Shown piece after piece: positions 56,165-64,000 of a DNA stretch of 64,000 nt. The notes below the pieces were generated by a model, which did no database searches, was not told the DNA's origin, and worked only from the letters and a program-made list of their open reading frames with translations. This DNA comes from Mycetohabitans rhizoxinica HKI 454 (lineage in GTDB: Bacteria > Pseudomonadota > Gammaproteobacteria > Burkholderiales > Burkholderiaceae): assembly GCF_000198775.1 (NCBI RefSeq), contig NC_014722.1, forward strand, positions 2,634,717 to 2,698,716, read 5' to 3'. The stretch's first letter is position 1. Each line of letters starts with the position of its first letter. The translations under genes and the position numbers were made by a program.

Positions 56165-57429
56165 TGTGCTTCTCCACTTAAATGCGCTTGGATCGCGGGC
56201 AGGCGCAGCATCGCGCGGGTGCCCGTGGTGGCCGGCTGCGGCAACGCGCTCAGCTCGATCGAGCCACCTAGCCGCGCCGCCGTCGTAAACGCGAGATATA
56301 AACCCACACCGTGGCCCCCTTGCGTGCTTTCGACCGGTGCCTGCCCGAGTTTGGCGCGCCGTTCAGGCGCAATGCCGGGACCGCGGTCGCGAATGTCAAA
56401 GACCAGCATGTCGTCGTCGCACGCCGCCTCCAGCGTCACCGATTCGCGGCTGGCCCGAGCCGCATTGTCCAGCAAGATGGTCAGGATTTGCCCGACCGCC
56501 ACGGTATCGGCGACCAACACGTCGGCGGGCGCCGTGCCGATCCGCGAGAAATTCACATGCGGGTGACGCAGCCGCCACTGCTCGATGAATGCGTCGAGCC
56601 AACTGCCCACCGGTTGCTGACCAGTGGGCAGCGCCGCCCGCGTACGCAGCCGGGCGAGCGCCGAGCGGCACAACGCCAGTTGTTGCTCGAGCAGGTCGAA
56701 ATCGGCCTGGTAGGGCACAAGCGCCTGGTCGGTGTGGGACTGCTCGCGCAACTCCTCGACCACCATCGCGATGGTCGACAGTGGCGTGCCGATCTCGTGC
56801 GCGACGCTGGCGGCTTGCGCGCCCAACGCCACCACCCGCTCGTCGCGCAACAGCCGCTCCTGCGCTTCGCCCAACGCCGCATCCCCCTTGCGCAGCGCGG
56901 ACGACATGCGCGAGACAAACCACGCGATCAGTCCGACACTGACCATAAAGTTCACCCACATGCCGGCCCGGTAGTAATCGAACAGGTTGGCTGGGTTATC
57001 CATGTTCAACGGCACTGAGTCGAAGCCGAGCAGCCAATAGCAGGCGACCGCGAACGCCGCGAGCCAGGCGGCCAGACGCCACGGCAACACCGCCGCCGCA
57101 ATCGCCAGCGAGGGCAGGTACAGCGACACGAACGGGTTGGTGGTGCCACCCGATAGGAACAGCAGCGCGGACAGCGCACCGAGGTCAACCCACAGTTGCC
57201 CCATCAACTCGATGTGCGTTTCCGGCTTGGCCTGAGCCACGCGGATCCACGTCAAGATGTTGAAGACCACTTCCAACGCGATGACGATGAGCATCGCGGT
57301 GAGCGGCAAATGCACGCCATAGGCGATCTGCACGACGGCGATCGTTACCAGTTGGCCAATGATGGCCAGGCAACGGAGCCAGAACATATGGCCGAGATTG
57401 ACCCGGCCGGGATTTGCATACAGTGTCAT
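56161..57429 (-). CDS. regB: Redox-sensing histidine kinase RegB/PrrB-type
   Basis: A 422-residue sensor kinase with six N-terminal helices (about 12-175) carrying the RegB quinone-site motif GGTTNPF (about 94-100). The H-box has H211 in ASVAHEIGTPLS, and the ATPase domain has ILLDNAARAS and DRGPGIAPERR. C254 in LALCRSALAR lies 43 residues after the His, near the place of the redox-active Cys of RegB (about 40 residues after the His), so a conserved thiol switch is likely; this is inference. With RegA it should adjust respiration to redox state. Confidence 0.88.
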   Translation of the reverse strand: MTLYANPGRVNLGHMFWLRCLAIIGQLVTIAVVQIAYGVHLPLTAMLIVIALEVVFNILTWIRVAQAKPETHIELMGQLWVDLGALSALLFLSGGTTNPFVSLYLPSLAIAAAVLPWRLAAWLAAFAVACYWLLGFDSVPLNMDNPANLFDYYRAGMWVNFMVSVGLIAWFVSRMSSALRKGDAALGEAQERLLRDERVVALGAQAASVAHEIGTPLSTIAMVVEELREQSHTDQALVPYQADFDLLEQQLALCRSALARLRTRAALPTGQQPVGSWLDAFIEQWRLRHPHVNFSRIGTAPADVLVADTVAVGQILTILLDNAARASRESVTLEAACDDDMLVFDIRDRGPGIAPERRAKLGQAPVESTQGGHGVGLYLAFTTAARLGGSIELSALPQPATTGTRAMLRLPAIQAHLSGEAQ

Positions 57430-58017
57430 GCGACAAGTTTACCGGTTCGACGCGGCACGACCCCGCAGTCAACTCAAGCTTAATCACGCTCGCGACACTA
57501 TGACGCAAGCGCCAGCATGCCGCAGTTGGGCACCGCGGCAGCGATGCGTACGCGCCGTTTCCATGCCGCTCCAGTTGATAGCGGCACTCGCCGACGCACA
57601 GCAGTCGCGGCCCGCGCCCCGCACGCTCAAGACGGCACAGAAGGATACGCCACTTATCGGCCACTTGAAGACGAGCCGGCCCCTCAACCCGGATGCGCTA
57701 GCTCGGCTGTACAAAAGGGGCTCTTTAAGCGCGCCGCGCAGCAGCTCGGGTGTATCCAGGAGCGGCGGCCGCTCTGCGGCGGGCGAGCAGTCACTGGCTG
57801 CGCCACACACGCGCGAACCACGCGCTGGACGAGGCGGCGTTTGCTGCGCAAACTGCGGCAGCTTAAATCCGTTATCTCGACGGCAGTGGATCGCTGGGTC
57901 AACAAGCGCCGGCGGCCCTTCGACACGCCAAGGTGTGTGTCACAGTTTCGAATCGAATATAATTGCTTTTTGCACGGTGCTAATCGGCGGCTTCTTCTGA
58001 CTTAATAAAATAAATAC
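57430..58017. other. Gene-free boundary region before the accessory island
   Basis: About 590 bases with several medium-length open frames on both strands, none of which I recognise. GC content stays high to about 57930, then falls sharply (AATCGAATATAATTGC) towards the MFS gene. The region marks the left edge of the 58-61 kb island and probably holds its promoter: TATAAT at 57958-57963 is a possible -10 box. Confidence 0.45.
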
Positions 58018-59448
58018 ATGAAAAATCAAAAAGCTTTATCTGGATTACTATGGATCGTGGGACTTGGCTTTTTTATGCAAACCCTTGACGCCACGATCCT
58101 GAATACCGCTTTGCCAGCGATGGCCAGCCACCTCAATAAAAATCCGTTGCACATGCAGTCGATCGTGCTCGCTTACTCGTTGACCGTGGTTATGTTGATT
58201 CCCGCCTCTGGCTGGTTAGCCGATCGTTTTGGGACACGATCCGTATTTTTGACGGCCATTGCTTTATTTACTATCGGCTCAATGGGTTGCGCGGCATCGC
58301 GATCGTTGGACGAGTTGGTGATCGCGCGCATAGTGCAAGGACTGGGCGGCGGCGTATTGCTGCCGGCGGGGCGGTTAGCCATTATGCGAACGTTCCCCTC
58401 CAGCCAGTATGTCCAAGCATTGGGCTTCGTGGCGATACCTGGACTGGTTGGAGCGATCTTGGGACCGACGCTCGGGGGCTGGATCGTATCGATTGCCTCC
58501 TGGCGCTGGATTTTTGTAATGAATGTACCGATCGGCATAGTGATTCTGATAGCAAGTCGGATTGTTATGAGCAATATAAAGCTGTCGGTGCACCGCTTCG
58601 ATTTGAAGGGTTATTTATTGTTCGCTGTATGCGTATTGGCATTTTCGTTGTCGCTCAATGGGCTAGCCGATGACAACCTGCCCAACACCATCGTGGTAAC
58701 GTTATTAGGTGTCAGCTTAGCAGCATTCGCCGCCTATGGATGGCATGCGATGCGCACCAACCATCCGATTTTTTCGCTGATTTTATTAGATATACGTACA
58801 TATCGTGTGGGTCTAGTGGGCAGCTTGGTCGCGCGTCTCGGTGGCGATGCGCTGCCTTACCTCATCCCGTTGCTATTGCAGCTCGGCCTCGGTTATCCAC
58901 CGCATGAAGCAGGAATGATGATGCTACCTGTGGCAGTGGCAGCCATGGGCGCAAAACGATTCATCGCCCCTCTCATTACTTGCTACGGCTATCGCCGCGT
59001 TCTAGTGGGCAACAGCCTGTTGGTGGGCGCATTAATCGCCAGCTTTGCTCTGGTTTCAACAGAGCAACCAGCTGAATTAAGGATGATCCAGCTGCTTGCC
59101 TTCGGTGCTTTTTATTCAATACAGACGACTGCAATGAACGCACTGACGTTAAAAGACCTGGTCGGACATGGCGCGAGCAGCGGCAATGCGCTGTTTTCGA
59201 CTGTCCAAATGCTGGCCATGAGCTTGAGTGTGACTGTCGCAAGTGTTTTATTAATTTTTTTCCAGTCACTGTTTCCGATTGATACGGGCACGGATTCGCT
59301 GCCTATCTTTCGTGCCACCTTTATTTGCATCGGATTGGTTACCGCAGGCTCGGGGTGGATATTTTGGCAGCTTGCCTCTAAAGCAAGCGGCAGAGATCAC
59401 GAATGTAGTGCAACAGGCGAAAGTATTAAAGAAACCTCAACAGTGTGA
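58018..59448 (+). CDS. DHA2-family MFS drug efflux transporter
   Basis: A 476-residue major facilitator with 14-helix DHA2 (EmrB/QacA-like) character. It has FFMQTLDATILNTALPAMA with the D-x-x-I/L-x-N motif in helix 1, SGWLADRFGTRSVFL as motif A, RIVQGLGGGVLLPAGR as motif B and GLVGAILGPTLGGWI as motif C. It should expel small toxic molecules with protons. Base composition and codon use are AT-richer than the neighbours (TTA, ATT and GAA-rich), a sign of horizontal transfer. There is no regulator or membrane-fusion partner beside it. It lies directly upstream of the F-box gene. Confidence 0.88.
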   Translation: MKNQKALSGLLWIVGLGFFMQTLDATILNTALPAMASHLNKNPLHMQSIVLAYSLTVVMLIPASGWLADRFGTRSVFLTAIALFTIGSMGCAASRSLDELVIARIVQGLGGGVLLPAGRLAIMRTFPSSQYVQALGFVAIPGLVGAILGPTLGGWIVSIASWRWIFVMNVPIGIVILIASRIVMSNIKLSVHRFDLKGYLLFAVCVLAFSLSLNGLADDNLPNTIVVTLLGVSLAAFAAYGWHAMRTNHPIFSLILLDIRTYRVGLVGSLVARLGGDALPYLIPLLLQLGLGYPPHEAGMMMLPVAVAAMGAKRFIAPLITCYGYRRVLVGNSLLVGALIASFALVSTEQPAELRMIQLLAFGAFYSIQTTAMNALTLKDLVGHGASSGNALFSTVQMLAMSLSVTVASVLLIFFQSLFPIDTGTDSLPIFRATFICIGLVTAGSGWIFWQLASKASGRDHECSATGESIKETSTV

Positions 59449-59627
59449 CACTGGACACATGTTCAATTGACATTAGCCTTTGGTCACCTTGCAATGGATG
59501 GGCCAGTGCTCCGGCTGTCGAAACCATATCAATACGATGTGCGATGGCGATGACGCTGCGCGGGTGCGCCGATGACACCGGCAGTGACTTCCACGCCTAT
59601 TAGAAACACAACTTAACAATTTCGCCG

Positions 59628-61094
59628 ATGGACTTTGATTCGAACCCCGCCGCCCACGGCGCTCAAATGGCACTCTACGCCATGCAGAACCAGCAAGCCG
59701 GTCGCTCTGCGGCAGCTGCCCCGCCTAATCTGACAAGTTTGGCAGCGTCTAGCAGCATGCACGCGCGGCAACGCTTGATGACATGCTCGCACAATGACTC
59801 AACGGGGCGCCCGACGACGTACGATGATCTGCCGCCCGAGATCCTTCAGCAAGTGGCCGACCACATGCCGTTCGACGACATCGGCAACCTATCCACTGTG
59901 AACAGCCAGACTTATCACGCGCTGCAAGAAAGGCGATTGAGCTGGCTTTGCCGCAAACGCATTTCCCATGCCGGTGCGCTGGATCGCACGTCAGTACAAC
60001 AGTTGTTGACCGAAATTGAGCGGATTGGCGCCGACTCCCTGCGCGCTGAATTGCTTCAGGCGCTGTGGCAACGGGCAAGAAGGCAGTACAAAGTGAAGCC
60101 CGAGTTATTCATAGCAATCTTCCAAGCCGCGGGCCGTGTGCCAAAGCAAGGCTTGCAGGTACAAAAATACATGATCGGGACCCTACAAGGGATGCCGATC
60201 CAGTACCAACGCAATCTGTATAGGTTCGTGTATGCAGACGCCGAGCGGCGCGCTCCTGAGCAAGGCAGCACCTGGGGCGCCATCGCATCGATGCTACCCA
60301 TCTACGGCTATACACCGCCGTCAAATTTGTGGCTTGATGCACCGCAGATTGAAAACGAATATCGAGCTCTTCTAAGCCGGCTTCCTGCATTGGACGCGTC
60401 TGGGCAGGCCGAATTGATAACGGCATTAGCCGACGTGCTAGGCGCCCTCTCATTATCTTTTCCCTCCCCCCAATATCATGCTTATCGTTATGATCTTGCG
60501 AGCGCGACGATCATTGAATGGTACGAAACACTGTTCCAATGGATGCAACGCCTGCCAGCCTCGTATCGGGGCGCGCCGATCGGTGCACTAGCCGATCGAG
60601 TATCGATGCTGCCAGAGGCACACAGGCCCGTGCACCTCGCGCATCTGCGGCATTTGACATTGTCACTTCCGGACCATCAACTAGGCAGCGCATTACGCTA
60701 CCTGCCGGGCGCTTTAGTGCGGGTGATACCGCCAGAGCAACATGCGCATGAGATTTCACTGCTCGAACCCGCCCTTGAGCGCGTGCCGCCTGCGCAGCGC
60801 GCATTAGCGGCGCTCGGACTGCTTGAAGCAACATCGCAGTTGGACGACGCACTGCTAAAACAGGTCTGGCAGCGCGCGATGCGCCTGCTCGACGGCATCA
60901 ATGGCCCCGGCATAGCGGAAGCGTTCTACGATATCCACTTACGGATTGGACTTACACTAAATAATCAGCAATGGGAGAGCGCAGAAACTGAAATGAAGGC
61001 CTTCTTTGAGCGAAACCGATTCGATCAGGCAACCCGCGATGAGATGCTGAACTCACGGAACTATTGTTGGTCCCGCAATTATCAGACACCGTAA
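59628..61094 (+). CDS. F-box domain protein with about 19-residue helical repeats, candidate effector
   Basis: A 488-residue protein with a Ser/Ala-rich, low-complexity N terminus (1-60), an F-box at about 66-106 (DLPPEILQQVADHMPFDDIG, then NLSTVNSQTYHALQ), and a helical remainder. Within it, copies of a pattern x-LP-xxxR-xxxLxxLxxxL recur at about 252, 309, 328, 347, 367 and 386, spaced 19-20 residues. F-boxes are eukaryotic adaptors that bind Skp1 of SCF ubiquitin ligases; bacterial examples are secreted effectors (GALA proteins of Ralstonia). No Sec signal is seen, so type III secretion would fit. The gene has no strong ribosome site and sits between a foreign-looking transporter and argB. 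Confidence 0.8.
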   Translation: MDFDSNPAAHGAQMALYAMQNQQAGRSAAAAPPNLTSLAASSSMHARQRLMTCSHNDSTGRPTTYDDLPPEILQQVADHMPFDDIGNLSTVNSQTYHALQERRLSWLCRKRISHAGALDRTSVQQLLTEIERIGADSLRAELLQALWQRARRQYKVKPELFIAIFQAAGRVPKQGLQVQKYMIGTLQGMPIQYQRNLYRFVYADAERRAPEQGSTWGAIASMLPIYGYTPPSNLWLDAPQIENEYRALLSRLPALDASGQAELITALADVLGALSLSFPSPQYHAYRYDLASATIIEWYETLFQWMQRLPASYRGAPIGALADRVSMLPEAHRPVHLAHLRHLTLSLPDHQLGSALRYLPGALVRVIPPEQHAHEISLLEPALERVPPAQRALAALGLLEATSQLDDALLKQVWQRAMRLLDGINGPGIAEAFYDIHLRIGLTLNNQQWESAETEMKAFFERNRFDQATRDEMLNSRNYCWSRNYQTP

Positions 61095-61162
61095 TTGGCT
61101 TGCGGCCGCTATGCTGCCGATGACCGAGTTGCACACCACTTGGCCCGATACCGTGTAGTTAA

Positions 61163-62143
<981 letters not shown>

Positions 62144-62145
62144 TC

Positions 62146-62874
62146 ATGGCCGCGCGCGCCCGCCGGCGGCGCATTGCCCATCCGCGCGGCCCAGTCTGGC
62201 TGTTCGACCTGGACAATACGCTGCACCACGCGTCGCATGCGGTGTTTCCGCAGATCAATCAGGCGATGACTGACTACATCGAGCGTGCGCTGCAGGTCAG
62301 CCGGGACGAAGCGGACCGGCTGCGTGTGCACTACACGCAGCGCTACGGTGCGGCACTGCTGGGACTCGCGCGGCACCATCCACTTGATCCCGACGATTTT
62401 CTCGCGCAGGTCCACCGATTCCACGACCTGCATTCGATGCTGCGCGCCGAGCGCGGACTCGCCCGGCTGTTGCGTGCGCTGCCCGGGCGCCGGATCCTGC
62501 TAACCAACGGCCCACGCCGCTACGCACAGGCCGTGCTCGACGCCCTGGGCATCACCGAGCTGTTCGAGCAGGTAATCGCCATCGAGCAGATGCGGTACCG
62601 CGGCCGCTGGCACGCCAAACCCGATGCCGGCATGCTGCGACGCACGTTACGCCACGCGCGGGTGCGCCCGCACGACGCAACGCTGGTCGAGGACACCCGC
62701 TCGCACTTGAAACGCTACAAGCGCCTGGGAATACGCACCGTATGGATGGTTGGGCACTTACCACCCGTGCCCAGGGCTTCGGGCGGCACGCCGGCGCTGG
62801 CGGGCACTGGACGTGCGCACTATATCGACTGCCGCGTACGCTCGATAAAATCGTTACGACTCACGCGCCGCTAA
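62146..62874 (+). CDS. HAD-family pyrimidine 5'-nucleotidase
   Basis: A 242-residue HAD phosphatase. Motif I is FDLDNTLHH (D20 and D22), motif II ILLTNGPRRY, motif III Lys in GRWHAKPDAGML, and motif IV VEDTRSHLKR. This matches the pyrimidine 5'-nucleotidase (SDT1/YjjG-like) group that dephosphorylates UMP and CMP. It begins two bases after argB, so it is translationally linked. The last 35 residues after TVWMVGHLPPV are variable. Confidence 0.88.
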   Translation: MAARARRRRIAHPRGPVWLFDLDNTLHHASHAVFPQINQAMTDYIERALQVSRDEADRLRVHYTQRYGAALLGLARHHPLDPDDFLAQVHRFHDLHSMLRAERGLARLLRALPGRRILLTNGPRRYAQAVLDALGITELFEQVIAIEQMRYRGRWHAKPDAGMLRRTLRHARVRPHDATLVEDTRSHLKRYKRLGIRTVWMVGHLPPVPRASGGTPALAGTGRAHYIDCRVRSIKSLRLTRR

Positions 62875-63203
62875 GCGCACCGCGGAGGGCACCATGTGGC
62901 AGCCGCTCAAACGCCCCTGCACGACGCTCGAGCATGCCGATGAATAGTTGCGGCTGTGGCTGCAATAGCGGCCATACCTACGTCAGTAAAACGATTTCGT
63001 TTATACTTGTCAGTCACTAGCTTTCCTCTGCGCGCCGATTTGCTGACTCGATTGCGGGCGCGCGAACCCATGCGGTTCAGTACAAATCCGGCTAAAGCGG
63101 TTGTCAGCGGTTCATGCGTGCGCCCATACACGCAGCGCCTTTGACCCTTCGCCGACTTACTGCCCGCACGCCCGCGCAAGCGGACAACCACACAGGCAAG
63201 GGT
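62875..63203. other. Gap before metX, no recognised gene
   Basis: About 330 bases. An ATG at 62894 with a GGAGGG site opens only 17 codons (MWQPLKRPCTTLEHADE), perhaps the start of a lost gene. The stretch 62985-63020 (ACGATTTCGTTTATACTTGTC) is AT-rich and may be promoter DNA. No SAM riboswitch core is recognised in front of metX. Confidence 0.4.
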
Positions 63204-64000
63204 ATGAGTTCGATCGGCATCGTCGTTCCACAAACGCTCCACTTCGCCACACCGCTGCCCCTGCAAAGCGGCCTGTCACTCGCCGGCTACGATCTGGCGA
63301 TTGAAACCTATGGCACGCTCAACGCCGCGCGCTCCAACGCGGTGCTCGTCTGTCACGCGCTAAACGCGTCACACCATGTGGCCGGTGTGTATGAACACGA
63401 GCCCAAAAACCTCGGCTGGTGGGACAACATGGTGGGCCCGGGCAAGCCACTCGACACAGACCGCTTCTTCGTGATCGGCGTGAACAATCTCGGCTCGTGC
63501 TTCGGCTCCACCGGTCCGATGAGCATCGATCCGGCCACCGGACTGCCCTATGGCGCGCGCTTTCCGGTAATCACCGTAGAAGACTGGGTCAATGCGCAGG
63601 CGCGCGTCGCCGATCATTTGGGCATCGAGCGTTTCGCCGCGGTGATGGGCGGCTCGCTCGGCGGCATGCAGGCACTCGCCTGGAGCATCATGTATCCGCA
63701 GCGCGTCGCGCATTGCGTGGTCATCGCCTCGACGCCCAGGCTCTCGGCACAAAACATCGCGTTCAACGAGGTCGCTCGCTCGGCGATCCTGTCGGATCCG
63801 GATTTCCATGGCGGTGACTATTATGCGCACGGCGTCAAGCCGCGCCGCGGCCTCAGAGTCGCGCGCATGATCGGACACATCACGTATCTGTCCGACGACG
63901 ACATGGCCACGAAGTTCGGCCGTGCGCTGCGTCGCGCGGACGGGGCGCTGGATGCATACAACTTTAATTTCGACGTCGAATTTGAAGTCGAGTCGTACCT
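63204..64000 (+). CDS. metX: Homoserine O-acyltransferase MetX, cut by the window end
   Basis: 265 codons plus two bases of a homoserine O-acyltransferase, start ATG at 63204 with AAGG upstream. It shows [59 protein letters not shown] and the nucleophile Ser in [14 protein letters not shown]. The Asp and His of the triad lie beyond the edge. In betaproteobacteria this enzyme mostly uses succinyl-CoA (MetXS); which acyl-CoA is used cannot be told here. It starts methionine synthesis; metW is expected to follow. Confidence 0.93.
   Translation, partial: MSSIGIVVPQTLHFATPLPLQSGLSLAGYDLAIETYGTLNAARSNAVLVCHALNASHHVAGVYEHEPKNLGWWDNMVGPGKPLDTDRFFVIGVNNLGSCFGSTGPMSIDPATGLPYGARFPVITVEDWVNAQARVADHLGIERFAAVMGGSLGGMQALAWSIMYPQRVAHCVVIASTPRLSAQNIAFNEVARSAILSDPDFHGGDYYAHGVKPRRGLRVARMIGHITYLSDDDMATKFGRALRRADGALDAYNFNFDVEFEVESY

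Noticed and set aside
59473..59673. 66-codon minus-strand frame between the efflux and F-box genes
   Set aside because: No family resemblance and it overlaps the F-box gene start; could be a relic of an insertion sequence, but nothing proves it.
62894..62947. 17-codon frame with a good ribosome site before metX
   Set aside because: It is too short and unsupported to call a gene; possible relic, mentioned in the gap entry.

Overview
The window is a dense, GC-rich chromosomal segment of a betaproteobacterium of the family Burkholderiaceae. The evidence is the protein content and order: dksA-hslV-hslU-regB/regA, lpxL-dapF-DUF484-xerC-rlmI, ahcY-holin-like gene-metF, argB and metX. Two genes look like secreted effectors, one with a eukaryotic-type F-box. 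Together with several decayed genes, this makes a host-associated relative such as an endofungal Mycetohabitans (formerly Burkholderia rhizoxinica group) my best guess. That genus call is inference, not proof.

Layout. 1-5.3 kb: a cut lipoprotein gene, an MBL-fold hydrolase, a DEDDh exonuclease-like gene, a glycosyltransferase, an Lrp-type regulator and a cation-efflux gene. 5.3-15.3 kb: a degenerate minisatellite, an H-NS gene, a HugZ-like gene, a pentanucleotide repeat tract, an MFS gene, a LivK-type binding protein, a dienelactone hydrolase, cca, a strongly deleted NAD(P)-epimerase pseudogene, slt and the 5-formyl-THF cyclo-ligase gene. 15.3-25 kb: a pyroglutamate module (regulator, pxpB-pxpC-pxpA, DUF969 and DUF979 membrane proteins, pcp) interrupted on the opposite strand by a 938-codon gene of effector-like character. 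24-31 kb: a dppABCDF peptide-uptake operon ending in a coupled TraB/GumN gene. 31-35.5 kb: metF, a small membrane protein, ahcY under an S-adenosylhomocysteine riboswitch, then lrgB/lrgA with a divergent LysR gene. 36.5-40.4 kb: a Fur-box-preceded iron operon (TonB receptor, PiuC dioxygenase, PepSY-TM protein). 40.4-44.7 kb: an SrkA-like kinase, a 70-codon gene, a heptanucleotide repeat tract, a frameshifted amino-acid permease and a membrane protein. 44.8-51.2 kb: metK and, divergent from it, lpxL-dapF-DUF484-xerC-rlmI. 51.4-57.4 kb: a COG0523 zinc GTPase, dksA, hslVU and the RegBA redox two-component pair. 57.4-61.2 kb: an accessory island of lower GC with a drug-efflux gene and the F-box gene. 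61.2-64 kb: argB, a HAD nucleotidase and metX cut by the window end.

How the genes connect. The methionine/SAM cycle is well represented (metX, metF, metK, ahcY, plus the SAH riboswitch). Peptides imported by Dpp could be trimmed by Pcp to pyroglutamate, which PxpABC hydrolyses to glutamate. Iron capture and stress functions (HslVU, RegBA, DksA) complete the region. The most unusual items are the two effector-like genes, a 24-codon ORF bridging pxpB and pxpC with stop/start overlaps at both ends, and mutually exclusive hairpins in the metK leader. I saw no rRNA, tRNA, CRISPR array or intact insertion sequence.
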